A DNA stretch of 64,000 bases from Carettochelys insculpta (GCF_033958435.1 NC_134137.1:179751501-179815500); one strand, 5' to 3'; positions 47,005 through 58,954 are shown, numbered from the stretch's first letter. The notes: generated from the sequence alone by a model not told the origin. Numbers and translations are program-made.

Positions 47005-48765
47005 TCATTAAACTTCTACCTTTATTTGCAAGTTAATGGACACATCTGTGCACAGTCTTGTGAGGTTAAGAAGTATTTGTCTGGAAATGACGTTCAATGA
47101 TTTTCCATCCCACAGGTTCTTCACAAAGCTAAGCGTAACCTCTTCTTCTAAACCTAGAACCCCGAAAAAATGGATCATGAATAGCAAGCTCAAAAGCTAC
47201 ATAACAAATCCTTTCCAAAGTAGCAATATCTCCCATTTCAAGGAAAGGTGCAGCCAAACCTAGTAGTAAGACTCAGAGTACATATTAGTATTAGTAGTTA
47301 TCCAGTTTTTGTCTACTGAAGTGACCCAGGTAACTTTACTACCATATTAAAAATTCCCTGTGTTATTGAAGCTATACAGCAAGTTCTTCCAGTACTGCAA
47401 TAATACATTTTTTCCCCCATTCACAGTATTTCGAATGAGAGTCTAAACAAGTGAAAAACACCTCTGTGGATCAAACTGCTTTTCTGACAAGCTACATACA
47501 GTCTGTATAGGGTAACACTCTGCATTTTGTCCAGATCCAGTGCATTGCAGCAATTTTAAGTATGCACTGTTGAAGACAAATTTAAGAGTTCCTGTCTATG
47601 CAACAGAAGCAAATAAAATATGTAGTAACTGGAGCTATATGGCTCAATGAAACTGAAGAATAAGGTGAGTCAAAGAACTGTAGTTGGGTTTTGCATGGGT
47701 CCCCCTTAATATTTTTAATAAAAGCACTTTACTGAGACTTTCTACCTATGAGTTCTGCAAATATCAACACAGTGGTCCTAAAGAAAGTTAAAAATTGTGA
47801 TTTCCCCCCGCCCCCTCGCTCATTCATCAGCTCTGTTGATGCTTAAGCCAAAACAGATCTGGCTCACTGTCTCATAACCATTGACTCTGCAATGTGGGGG
47901 TAAACAGAATAAAATATAAATGGAGTAAGTGCAGAAATCAGAATTGTTGAGTAAAGGTGCTTAAATACTCATTTTTCTGAACCTAGCCACATTTTCAGCT
48001 CCACAAACCGCAATCATTTTACTGAAGCAGCATGTAACTTGAATCATCTGTACCTAATTAACATTAGTAGTTGAACAAGCATGCTCATTGGAAAATAGAC
48101 ATCTAAGAATAAAGGGTAGTAAGCACAAAAACTTGACAGAGGGAGGCTATGAGAATGGAACACCCTGTAAACATATCACATGTAGCAGGCTTTAGCATGT
48201 TTGGGAAAAATATGAGCCACAGCCAAGGACTGGCTACTCTTTCCAGCAGTCTTCTGTTGACCCTCCTCCTCTAATCTCCCCGTCCCACGCAGATATTATA
48301 TGGTGTCCAACCATGGTTGGCACAAGAGACAACTACAAAGGTGCAAGACAATTATGTATGTCCTGTTGAAGCTGTGCTATAGGCATTGAACAAGAAAGTG
48401 CAAAGAAGCAACCCCTTTATGTAGCTGCTTCCACTTTCCTTCCCTAAAGCCCGAGCCACAGCCCCACCCCTTGAAATACGGTGTTCTCACCAATCTCCAT
48501 ATTCCCAAAACCCCCCAAAGCTGAGGAAAAACAGCTTCCAGCCCCCACTTGTTCACTAAAGCAAATGTCTTAAACAAGTCTTTTGTTCTTAAGTAAGTCA
48601 CATATGACCATGGGGACTCTAGGCATACTATAGTAGTATGTCCATTACCAAATAACATGAAGATTCTGTTTCCATGTTTTAATAAAAACTCACGAAGTTT
48701 ATAAACTTCATGCCACAAAGATCCCAAATACGAGCGACTTACTTTTCACATGGACTGAGCATCCT
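47005..48765. other. Non-coding, no gene seen
   Basis: AT-rich intronic sequence without recognised features. Confidence 0.4.
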
Positions 48766-48799
48766 GTGCATCCCCTGAACTCAGTAAGAGTCACAAATG

Positions 48800-49025
48800 C
48801 TCAAGGCCTCTGAAAAGTAAGCTCTACCAGAGTCTGAGGGCTTCAGCTCTGGGTTGCAGGAGTCAGGTTACAGGGCTCACGCCTGAGGCTGTAGTCCCTT
48901 GGGCTTTGGCTCTGGCCCCCACAGGATGGCCGGGCTCAGGGTTTGGTCCCCCTCCTGAGTTCACACATTCATTTTTGTTGTCAAAAGGAGGTTGTGAGGC
49001 AATGAAGTTTGAAGGCCTCTGGTGT
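48800..49025 (+). repeat. hAT-like remnant
   Basis: The string TTTTTGTTGTCAAAAGGAGG, then TTGTGAGGCAATGAAGTTTG, is the usual right part of a turtle hAT element that ends GTTTGAGAACCCCTG. Upstream CAGCTCTGGG and CAGGTTACAGGGCTCA fit its core. The left end was not found. Confidence 0.5.
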
Positions 49026-49842
49026 AGGCAACAGATAAAGGTTGCAGGTATGCACTTGTATCATGTGTATAACAACTTGAAACAGTTTTAAACTCCGCAA
49101 CAGTGAGAAACCAGGAAATAAGAATTAAGTCTGTTCATGTAAATTCTGCCCCATCCAACCTTCCCAATGACCATAAAAAGACTCTAGGGTACCACACCTA
49201 AAGAGGAGCTATGTGCCTCTCACCAAAAGAAGTTGGTCTAATAATCGATGCTTACCCACTCCCACCTTGCCCTCCCACACAATGAATCAGTTTACTAAGA
49301 AAACCCAAATTACTCTTTCAAAGAGTTAAAATCTATTCAATGTTCTGAAACTCTTGCCCTGGAATGAGAACTACCACTGGTTTATAGTAAAAGTATCATT
49401 AGCTTGACAGTATCTAGTTTGATAAGATTAGAAATTTAGTTACTAAAAAAAGTCGTTACATAACATACTTAAATGGCTTACAATAGTCTGACTTGGTATT
49501 GTGCAATATTTTTTGATTAAACACACTAGGAAGAAAAATAAAATATGGCACACATTAATGGACTGAAACCTGGCTAACTCTCAAAAATGTAACCATAAAT
49601 GAGGAATACTCATTGGGCATGAGTGCAAAGGATTCCTGAAGGGATCTGTTCCAGGCCATTAATGAAGAAATTTTAGGTAGCATAGGGCCAAAGAAGAAAG
49701 ACATCACTGAATCTTTGCAGATGACACAAATGGGAGAGTAGTAAATAATGAAGAGGACAGGTCAAAGGTCACTAATTCTGAACCCACCTGATAGATGTGC
49801 ATGTTTGCACTGTGAATGTCTGCTCAGTTTAAGAGCACAGAC

Positions 49843-50097
49843 CAGTGTTTCTTAAACCATGTTCCGTGAAAAATTTGCATATGTGCCACAAAAATTCACT
49901 GGCAGTATATATTTTCTGTTATTAAAGCCAGATATTTTACTATAATATCTGATTACTTCCTTTTGTTTTTGCTGTATGTTGCTGGGTTTTTGGAGGGTAT
50001 TTTGTGTTTGGGTTTGATTTTTTTTTTTTTGGCCTGAAATTTTTTGAAGAAAATTTTCATAGGTATTCAGTAGTCTCAAAAAGTTTAAGAAACACCA
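49843..50097. mobile_element. Short hAT-like element inserted in the LINE
   Basis: The ends CAGTGTTTCTTAAACCATG and AAAAGTTTAAGAAACACC are inverted repeats of hAT type. The interior is AT-rich with a T-run at about 50,020. A clear target duplication was not found. Confidence 0.6.
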
Positions 50098-50543
50098 CAC
50101 TTACAGGATGGGGGACCTTCTTTTAGGAAGCTGTATTTATGAAACAGATGTGGGGGGGCGGGTCATGGTGGATGATCAGCTCAACAAACTCCCAGTGTGA
50201 TGCTGCAGACCAAAGAGTAACTGCAATCCAGGTATACATGAACAAGAATCTTGCATAGAGTACAGAGGTTAGTTACTGCTGTATCTGAAACTGGCGCTAC
50301 CCTGGCTGAAATACTATAACCAGTCTGGTGCCTACAATTCAACAAGGAATTGGAGAAGTCAGAGAGGGTTCAGAGAAGAGCCAAGTGAATTATTACAATT
50401 TTTAAAATCTGATTTACAATGATCAGATCATCTTTATAGCTAATAGAGGTTTAGGGGTGACCCAATCACAGCTTATACAAATCTACATAGGGAGAAGATA
50501 TTTAATTGTAGGATCTTTGCTCTAGCAGAGCAAAGTATAACCC

Positions 50544-51536
50544 AGGGGTTGCCAACCTACCACTCTGGAGCCACATGCAGCTCTCTAAAGAGCCACTTGC
50601 GCCTCTGGGTGCTGCTGCTGCTGACTCCACTCGTGGCTCCCTACGCTGCCCATACTGAAATAATGGAACTAAATTAAATTGGTTTAGCATCAGACATTAA
50701 ACCAATCCAATTTAGTTCCATGATTTGAGCGGGGACAGTACAGGGAGCTGCCCACGCGCGTCACATGAGGGAGTGATCGGGGGGAGGAGCAGCTAAGTCT
50801 TCCCCTGCTGGAGCTGCCCAGCCATGCTAAGGAGGAAGAGACAGGGGCAGAGGCCTCCTGCAAGTGCAGCTTCGCTCCCCTGTGGGGCCACACCTTCTCC
50901 CCAGCAGTATGGCAGCCCTCAGCTCCTCCTTGCTCTGCAGCAACTGCTGGAGCCTGCAGCGATGCCCAGCAGTGCAAGGTCAGCTCCCCCAGGACCTGGC
51001 CCAGCTCCCCATCCAACCCCTGGACCCAGTTCGTCCAGCACCAGTGCCAATGGGAAGTGAGCAGCTGGGAAAGTTGCAGGGACTTCCTGGCCTGAGAAGT
51101 TTGGCGGAGGGACAGCAAGTAAAATCCAGATTCAGCGGGCAGGTTGGAGCAGAGTAGCTGAGGTGGGTTAAACCTGGGGGTTGAGGGGGGGCCCCAGGCA
51201 CGATTTGGTGCTGATAGGGGTTAAGCCTGTGGGGGGTGGATAGAACAGGGGTGGCTCGGGGATATACATATGACGACAGCTTGCGGGGGGTGGTGGTTTG
51301 GGGATAGAGGGCAGATTTGAGGGCTGAGGCCGGTAAAACCTGGTGATGGGGGTAACAACTTTTTAAACAGGTACCAAACAGTGTGTGTGCTATTCTCAAA
51401 AATACAGATTACAAAAAGTACAGTTTGATGTTATTTATTAAGGATCATCTTGTACTCACGTGCACTGTGGCTCCTGAAGTACTGATTTTGTATCTGAATT
51501 TGAAAAAATTCTCACTATTTTAGTTGCAGACCCGTG
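50544..51536 (+). mobile_element. hAT-like element with 8-bp target duplication
   Basis: GTATAACC at 50,536-50,543 and GTATAACA at 51,537-51,544 match at 7 of 8 bases. The ends CAGGGGTTGCCAACCTACC and AGTTGCAGACCCGTG are inverted hAT termini. The middle is GC-rich and shared in part (GAGCCACATGCAGCTCTC) with the copy at 9,089. Frames with leucine-, proline- and serine-rich text (50,690-51,160) are not a transposase. Confidence 0.78.
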
Positions 51537-51814
51537 GTATAACATAATCCAATGGCTGCCAGTTGAATTCAGACAGAAGTATTATGCCTTGTTTTTAAGC
51601 TGCGAAAGACATTAGCCATTGGAAAAGCCTACCAAGGGTCAATGATGAAGCCTCCACTGTGACAAATTTTAAGACCAGGATTGGATATTTTTCTGAAAGC
51701 TGTGCTCTAGGAATTGTCTGGGGAGGAAAGTTCTATGATCTAAGTTATACAAAAGGTCAGACTAGATGATCATAATGGCCCCCTTCTAGCCTTAGTATCT
51801 ATGAATCCCATATA

Positions 51815-52880
51815 CACACCTGTAAAATAATCATCTAGTGGTCTAGCAACCTGTACGACACAGGCCATAAAATTTCCAAGATAATTTTAGTTCATTTATT
51901 TTAGAAAGGCATGCAATCTGTATGTTAAAGTTGTCTGTGCATGAATATTCATCATTTCCCTTGGTAAACTGCTCTAATGGACAATTACCCTCAGTGTAAA
52001 GGAAAAAAAAAGTATGCCTTAGCTCCAGGCTGGATTGGTCTAGCTTCAACTTTCTGCTATTGGATCACGTTATGCCTTTCTCTGCTTGATTGTAGAGCAC
52101 ATTTTACAGGTGGACAAACTGAAGATTAAATGACTTGTCCCATCATAAGTGAGTCAGGATTAAAATTAGAAGAGGAAAAAAGAAAAAAAGTACTGTGCAT
52201 TACTTCACACCCCCCAGTCTGGGGCTCCCACCACTATTCTTCATTTACTCAGTCCATTGCCTTAATCTATTGGTTCTCCTCAACCATAAAACCTGCTCAT
52301 GTCTAGAGTCCTCTATGGAGAGGAATGTAAATCCACAGATGCGGATATAGGCTGATATCTACAGAACCACAGGGCTCTCCAAGGAAAACTGCAGCAACAA
52401 AAGAAGCTAAATGTGGGGCCACCACTTCCAGAAGCTAGTGCCCCACACTGGCTGCTCCTCTGACACAGCTGTACCACACCCAGGCCTGCCACAAAGCTAT
52501 GTGCATATCCTGTCTAGCAGTGTGCCAAGCAGCCTCTTGCCCACCTCAGAGGGCGAGGCTGGAACCAATATAGCTGTGCTGGAAGAGCTGCTGGTGCAAG
52601 ATGATGGCTCCAGAGAGCTGTGGCTCCACATTCTGTTCCTTTTGCCAAGGCGGTTCCCAAGAAAGCTCTGAAGTTCCACATATACTGATTATATCAGCAG
52701 TAACTTCATTATCTGGGCAGGGTTGTAACTATATGAACCATGAGAGACACAGCTGGTCATCTCCTTTCTCCCTGCCCAGTCTCCACCTCAACTCAGGCAT
52801 AAGGAACTACCAGCATGAAGCCCAATGCTGGGCTAACACTCACCTAATCCTCAGAGAAGTCAGTGGGAACCTGCATGAGT
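51815..52880. other. Non-coding, no gene seen
   Basis: Unique-looking sequence; no supported gene. Confidence 0.4.
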
Positions 52881-52884
52881 CTAC

Positions 52885-53145
52885 ACACAGAGGCTACGGT
52901 TACACCCTACCCTAACTTGAAATAACTTACGCAATTAATTGAGTAAGGTATTTTGAGGCTTCCGATTTAGAAACCAGTGCAGGTTACACTGCACCAGAGT
53001 TCAAAATAAGCGCTTCTTTCAAACTTCCCGCTAACCCTTGTAGGACAAGTGTTACCGGGAATGAAATATCACACTCAAAATAACTCTGCTATTTCTAGCA
53101 CAGTGTATCCCAAAATAGAAACTGTAGTGTAGCCTTTGCCAGGGA
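52885..53145. mobile_element. MITE with TACACT-type ends
   Basis: GAGGCTACGGTTACACCCTA at the left and ACTGTAGTGTAGCCTTTGCC at the right are imperfect inverted repeats. TTGAAATAACTTACGCAATT inside and AAAATAACTCTGCTATTT near the right fit the inversion. No coding content. Confidence 0.55.
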
Positions 53146-53149
53146 TTCC

Positions 53150-53887
53150 CTTACAAGAATCAGGAATTTTCACATTTCAGATATAAAGTTCTGTACCTCA
53201 GTGAAGGGCTTAATAAGTATTAACCCATGTTATCCTGTACACAGTGTGAAAGTCTGTTACTTGAAGAAAATGTATTAAATCAATACATCAAAGGTTTTGT
53301 CCTTCACTAGGATTAAGACAACAGTAAATTTCAGTAGTTACATCCTCACTCCTTAAATTAGGTAAACCAGCTATTCAACCAAGAGTGTGTGAAACTATTT
53401 TCTGAAAAAACAAAAATCCTCTGTTGCTAGGCTGCCCTTTTGTCCATAGCCTGGGCTTCCCTAAAACAGCTGGATGTTCTCCACAGCAGCCAGAAAATTT
53501 ACTGAAATAGGGCAACCTGCTTGGAAGGCAAACATGTTGAGAAGCAATTAGCATGTGAACAAACTAAAGTCAAAGGGAAAAAAAGCAGCCTTAGAGCATT
53601 ACAAAATATTAATGAAGTTATCTGCTGTAACAGGAGAATTGCATATAACAGAAGTGAACTGACAGGCAATTCTTTAAAAACCTGAGTTCATCCCAAAAAC
53701 CCCTGAATATTTTCTTCTCTTGGAGGTAATAAAATATTTACCATGAAAGTAGACTGACATTTAAAAGAGTCCCATGCCTGTCCTGTACCTTCAGGAAATG
53801 CTGCCAGCTTTGGAAGAATGTCTCACATTGCCCCCTTCAGGTCAATCTGAGGAATAGCATAAAGCAAGACATTTCCAAACCCTCACT
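53150..53887. other. Non-coding, no gene seen
   Basis: AT-rich intronic sequence. Confidence 0.4.
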
Positions 53888-53895
53888 GACTAGAT

Positions 53896-54829
53896 CATGG
53901 TTTCCCAAACTGGGGGGCATGAAGAAATTCTGGGGGTGAAAGGAGGCAACCCAGCCCTCCCATCACTCACCCACCTAAAGAAAGTCAGCATTTGCTTCTG
54001 GCTCTCAGCCCTTGCCATTTTATGTGGGTGACCCAGCACAGCTGCTATAAAAAGAAGGTGGTCAGTGAAGACCCATGTGCAAAGGTGAGTGTGGGTTGTG
54101 GGGGAGAGGAGGAGGATGAGGTTAGATGGGCGGCTGGGGTGCCGGGTTCGGGGGATGGCAGTGGGGTAAAAGTACGGGGTTGGAGGTGCCTGGCTTTGTG
54201 GGAGCAGAGGGGCTCAAGTGGGCAGCTCCTGGGGTGTGGGGGGCTTGGGCAGCGAGCCAGCTTACAGGATTGGGCAGCCGGCCCCAGCAACGCAGGGCTC
54301 AGGCAGCTTGTGCTGGTGGGCAGGCAGCTGGCCCCAGAATTGCAGGGCTCAGGTGGCTCAGGCAACTCAGGCTGGTGGGTGGGGTGCTAGCCCCAGCAGC
54401 ATAGGGCTCAGGCAGCTGACCCTGGCAGCATGAGGCTCAGGTGGCTTGGGCTGGTGGGCAGGCAGCTGGTCCCAGCAGCACAGGGCTCAGGTGGCCAGTG
54501 GGCAGCTAGCCCTGGAGGTGCAGGGCTTAAGCAGACAGTTCTGGCAGTGCAGGTCTCAGGTGGGCAGATGGCTAGCACAGGCAGCTAGCACAGGGCTCAA
54601 GCAGCTGGCCAGCTGGGGCTGCACCAGGCAACCACAAGGGCCAAGAAAACTATTTGTGCTTATTTTTAACTTTTATATTAAGTTTTTGTATTTATTTATT
54701 TTAAATTATGAATTGAATTTCTTCACAGGGGGGTTGGATGATAATAAAGAGGTTGGGGGGGGGGGGGGGCCATGAGGATTTCTCAAAAAGCAAAAGGGGT
54801 TGTGATGCCGAAAAGTTTGGGAACCCCTG
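53896..54829 (+). mobile_element. hAT-like element with perfect 8-bp target duplication
   Basis: GACTAGAT at 53,888-53,895 recurs exactly at 54,830-54,837. The ends CATGGTTTCCCAAACTGGGG and AAGTTTGGGAACCCCTG are hAT inverted termini. The core is a degenerate array of GGCTCAGGCAGCT and GGGCAGGCAGCTGG units that yields long meaningless frames. A 15-base G-run is at 54,755-54,769. Confidence 0.85.
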
Positions 54830-55017
54830 GACTAGATTAAGGTTCATCACCACAAGTGGAAGTCTAGGCAGGAAGTTTCCTGAAGAAATCCTCTTTCCCA
54901 ATACACTTAACACTCCCTCTCCTTGCCAAGCCTCTGCAAAAATGCTTATAATGCTAGTTGAATGGGAGTTGGGAACTTAGTATTGTATGAATTTTGTTGC
55001 AGATCACTACCCTCACT

Positions 55018-55230
55018 TTTCGAAAAGCAGTCCTTTGGCACCTTAAAGACTAACAATAGTATTTACTAGGCGATGAACTTTTGTGAGACAGAGCCACTTC
55101 TTCAGATATTCTCCAGATCTGATTAAGTGGGTTTGTCCAACGAAAGCTCATCACCAAATAAATCATGTCATTAGTCTTTAAGGTGCTACACGATTGGAGT
55201 TTTTGTTTTGTGAAGCTACAGACTAACACT
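55018..55230. repeat. Foldback repeat of the GTTAGTCTGTA family
   Basis: AGCAGTCCTTTGGCACCTTA and AAGACTAACAATAG at the left mirror CATTAGTCTTTAAGGTGCTA and CACGATTGGAG at the right, followed by GCTACAGACTAACAC. It forms a hairpin with a loop from about 55,065 to 55,165. Confidence 0.65.
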
Positions 55231-55344
55231 AAGTCTCTGAGACTTTTCACCTTTCATGTCACGTGTAATCTGGGGACTCAACTTTTCAGGATAGGACACA
55301 AGACTCCATATGTTTGTGTGCCAACTATTATGGAAACCCTTTAT

Positions 55345-55735
55345 CTACAGGCCTGCAAATCCACAAATATCCAATTTATAGCTGGGACTCATTTTTGCAG
55401 ACACAGATACAAAAGTTGTATCAATCTAGAACCCTGCATATTTGCAGATGCATGCATTATAGCTGCGGGAATCTGCATCTGTCTATGTGAATATGGATAT
55501 CTGTGGATCATTTTGGCAGATGTGAAAACAAATATCAATTTGATATCCACTAAGGGCTCTACCTTCATCCTGATCCTGTACCCACTAGCCACATGTGGCT
55601 GCCTCAAAAAAACATTGCACTCAAAAATGTGATGATTGCTGTTGATTACAATCAATGTTGAAGCATTTTGTTGGAGAGGTAGAGCCCTATGTGAATACAA
55701 ACATTGATATTTGTATGCACATCTGCCCAAATGAC
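55345..55735. repeat. Decayed repeat containing a short TIR element
   Basis: AGGGCTCTACCTTCA at 55,553 and GAGAGGTAGAGCCCT ending at 55,688 are inverted and delimit about 136 bases. Around them are repeated GCAGATAC and GGATATCTGTGGAT words that suggest a larger decayed element. No coding content. Confidence 0.45.
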
Positions 55736-55739
55736 AGAC

Positions 55740-57480
55740 ACAGCTACCTCACTATAGAAGTGGCTACTAACTGAACATTACTAGATTTTCAAAAGTAGAA
55801 GTAGCAGGACTCAGGCACCATATTCCCATTCAAAGTTGTGTGTCTTTGAAAGATCTCCTTCAGAGACATCAAATAATTTTCACAAAAATTAGTACCCCAA
55901 TGGCAGATGGCAGAACACAAGTCTCGCATGCTTTTCCTTGGATTACAGTTGTAAAGAGGTCTCAAATATAGAAAACACTTTAAAAACTTTGCCTAGAAAG
56001 TCACCTATTTGCTCAGGAAATACTAAATTAAAATCTCATTTATTCAGGACCCAGTTGTATGTATATAATTAATTACAGGATTTCAGACTATTAGCCCAAA
56101 CTGAATTTCCTTGCTTTGGTTTGTTGACGTCACAGCCTTAGCAATAGCTTTGTGGTTAAGATTTTTTAAAATACACACAATTTCTAAACTGGCATGCTGT
56201 ACAGAGAGAGTTCTTTAGATTCAGCACCAGCACTTTTGGGAAGCAAGGGCTTAAAACGGCACAGAAAAAAAATCATACTATAGCAAGATATTTGTAGACA
56301 AGTTAGTTTACCACGAGCAATTGAAACAAGACTTGAAATGAATTCTACATTTTAACAGTTATGATACAAGGAGTAAGACAGAAACGACTTTTCTATACCT
56401 CCCTTCATTTTACCAAAATATAGAGCACTTAACTCCATTATTTTAATCTACAGAAATGTCTTAAGTAAAAGCATTTAGGAAAGTACATAATGGAGACTGA
56501 TTTTTTTTTAAATATTTGAGTTGTTTCCCTAATGTTTTATTGTAAGTGTGTAACATCCTATCAGAGGCATTCTATAGATAAGCACATCTCCATTTCAGTG
56601 TTCTAAGCCCAGAAATGTCTGTGAAGCTCTTCAAAGCCACAGTATTTTAAGTCATGCTTACAATAAAATATTTTGTTTATACCGCTCTGTACTGTCAGAT
56701 CTGTGATTCAAAGACAGAACGCTTACAGTGTATAACGTAACCTCCATATCTTGCTTTTTTTTAATCTAATCTACAGGCTACAACTGAAGCGAGTGGAAAA
56801 ATACTAGTGTTTAGCACAAGATAATATGCTTAAGTAACAGAAAAAATTGAATTAAACTAGAAGCAGAAAATTAAACATGTCAGCACTATTATACATATGT
56901 AAAAAGGACAGTTAAAGATGAAAGCCAGCAAAAACATGTAATTTGTATAATTTAAGACTTTAAAAGGTACCTACACTAACAGAAAAGCTGCTGCATTTAG
57001 ACACTAACGGTTTATAATAGGATTGCATGGAGTAGGCTTTATCCTGGGGGATAAAGATGGGTTGTGTATGTAGTCTGGCATAGCACAAAGCAGTGAAAAG
57101 ACTAATACCAAACATTCACCTTACGTTAAGGGCCTGTTTTAAAGTCTTCCCCATATTTGTGAAATTGAATTTAAAGCAGTTTGGCTCCCAAGCACAAGCC
57201 TATGAATAATTTTGTGGGGGGGTTTTTTTGGGTGAGGTTTATTTAAAAAAACCAAACAAAAACAGAAACAGAGAAAACCCCACAAAATCATATAATCCCG
57301 TTCCCAGGCATTGAAACCTGTGGCAGGATCTGGCAACCCTTTAACATCAAAGACACTGGGAGAGCTCTCTCATTTATCGAACAAGCTCAGCTAGCGTTCG
57401 CAACAACAGAAATAATTTCTAGGATTTCTCTAGCAGGGCCAGGGGGTCACAAACAGGAGACCCTTATGAAAAGGGACATC
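55740..57480. other. AT-rich start of the intron, no gene seen
   Basis: This is the MRPS6 intron 1 just downstream of exon 1. No repeat or gene is recognised. Confidence 0.4.
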
Positions 57481-57516
57481 AGGCCGTCACCCTGCCTTGG
57501 TGTAGGCTCCTAGTGC

Positions 57517-57560
57517 GGGGGGGGGGGGGGGGGGAGAGAGAGAGCGCGAGCGAGCGCGCA
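57517..57560. repeat. G-run and (AG)n/(GC)n tract
   Basis: An 18-base G-run (57,517-57,534) is followed by AGAGAGAGAGCGCGAGCGAG. It is on the intron side, about 420 bases from the splice donor. It may form a G-quadruplex or triplex structure. Confidence 0.7.
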
Positions 57561-57981
57561 CGCACCAAGCTGCGGCTGCTCCAGCTAGCCGAGTACCTAC
57601 TACCCTCGCTTGACTGCTGCCAGGGCTGAACCCCGCCATCTCTCGGCTTGGCACACGAGCGACGAGAGTGAGGAGCTAAACGCACAGCGCTGGAGCCCTG
57701 GCAAGCCGCCCCGGCCATGGCGCGAGGGGACAGCGGAGGAACCCGAGCGGGGCCCGGCGGAGAGGAAATCCTCTCACCTGCCCCGCTCAGACCCAGCTCA
57801 CTTGTCTCCCCTGCCGCGCAGCACCAGGCACTGGCACGCAGCCCCCACCCCCCATTCCTGCCTTTCCCCGCGCGCAGCGCCGGCGGCTCCAGCCGGGGAG
57901 CCCCCCACGTGCGCCACCCGCCGCGGCCGCAGGGACGAGGCGGGTCAGGGGCGGGCGCCGGGCGCCGGGCCCCGCACTCAC

Positions 57982-58026
57982 CCGCTGCATGGCTTTCAGG
58001 ATCAGAGCCAGCTCGTAGCGGGGCAT
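57982..58026 (-). CDS. MRPS6: MRPS6 exon 1 coding part (mitochondrial ribosomal protein S6, N-terminus)
   Basis: The minus strand from ATG at 58026 reads MPRYELALILKAMQR and is followed at once by the splice donor GTGAGT (57,981-57,976). This is the exact N-terminus of vertebrate MRPS6, the bS6m protein of the small mitochondrial ribosomal subunit, and exon 1 ends at the same residue as expected in a phase-0 junction. YELALIL is the first beta strand of the S6 ferredoxin-like fold. The remaining about 110 residues must come from exons 2 and 3, which I could not find in the window. The exon sits in a CpG island. SLC5A3 lies in the first intron. Confidence 0.95.
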
Positions 58027-58417
58027 CCTGCGGCGGCGGCGGCAGCGACCAGAGCCCGGACTGCACAGGCGGGAGGCGGACGAGTGTCGCCGCTTAAAGG
58101 GCGCCGCCGCCGTTGCCCGCGCAGGCTCCGTAGCGCCTTCCCCGCGGCAGGCGGTGCCGCCTCTTCTACCCCTCCCCCCCGAGCTAGGCACGCGCCTCCT
58201 CTCTCCCCCCACCCCCGCAGCCCCCCGGTCCCCCACGCGCCCCCCGCCTGCTCGCAGCCTCCCTCCGTCCTCAACGGCTCCAGGACTGCGCGCGGGAGGG
58301 GCGGGGGGCGCCTCGGGCACCCCTAAGCGGGCGGGCGGGGGGAGGGGGGCGCAGCCGCGTGCAGCGTTGGCCCCGCCCCCTCCTTGCGGTTTTCGCTCTG
58401 CCGCCGCTGCAGGGAGT

Positions 58418-58428
58418 GGAAGTTTCCA
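58418..58428 (-). promoter_or_regulatory. Consensus tonicity-responsive element (TonE)
   Basis: The minus strand reads TGGAAACTTCC, which fits the NFAT5/TonEBP consensus TGGAAANNYNY at every position. It is about 390 bases upstream of the MRPS6 start, in the CpG island. SLC5A3 in mammals is induced by hypertonicity through several TonE sites upstream of this promoter. The single site here is a sequence match only. Confidence 0.5.
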
Positions 58429-58954
58429 CTGTGTCCGCCCGTTCCCCCCCCGCAGCTACACACTCGGGCCCAGCTCGGGAGCCAACCCGTGACAGCCAAC
58501 CCGCCCGGTCCGGCCAGGCCCGCCGGAGCCACCCCTGCCCCACGCGGGGGCGCGGAGCGGGCCGCCGCTTGCAGGGTGTTCCAGAAACATCTGCAAGACA
58601 CACGCCGCGCCACAGCCACGGGCGCACCTCCGCCCCGCCAGGGCCGGGTCCCGCGCACGCGCCGCTGTGCCCCTCGGACATCGGGGTCATGTGCTAGCCC
58701 CCGAGCGGTGCATCCAGCCTCTCCCGCCCGGGTTCCTGCCAAAGTTAGGATTGCTCCTTAGTGTGCCCTCTGCGTGACCCTCCCTGCACCCCTCCCCCCA
58801 CGGGCATCCGTGGCCTGTGCCCCCAGACAGCCAGTGCCGGGGATCCCCTAGGCAAGCTGGCGCCCGCGGCTGCCCGCCTTTGAGAGACACGCTGCTCGCA
58901 CACCCCAGTGTGCCAAACACCTCCGCCCCTCCCCACTGACACACACACTGAGCG

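Larger units (their letters stand above)
49590..51810 (+). mobile_element. CR1/L3-like LINE remnant with two hAT insertions
   Basis: Plus-strand pieces at 49,590-49,842 (reading like GAEYSLGMSAKDS and, in a shifted frame, the catalytic FADDT area), 50,101-50,535 (TGGTGGATGATCAGCTCAAC, AGGGTTCAGAGAAGAGCCAA) and 51,545-51,807 form one LINE with a 3' end AGACTAGATGATCATAATGG and CTTAGTATCTATGAATC. The gaps are filled exactly by elements 49,843-50,097 and 50,544-51,536. Confidence 0.75.
57500..58950. promoter_or_regulatory. CpG island, shared MRPS6/SLC5A3 promoter
   Basis: GC content and CpG density rise sharply against the AT-rich surroundings. The island covers MRPS6 exon 1 and its upstream side (58,027 up). 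It has many GC boxes (GGGGCGGGG at 58,300) and GCGC-rich words, and no TATA box, typical of a housekeeping promoter. In mammals MRPS6 and SLC5A3 transcripts share their first exon, so this should drive both. Long open frames on both strands here are a by-product of high GC content. Confidence 0.8.

Noticed and set aside
57610..58326. Long open frames on both strands in the CpG island (up to 238 codons)
   Set aside because: High GC lowers stop frequency. The real exon in the same place is the 45-base MRPS6 exon on the minus strand.
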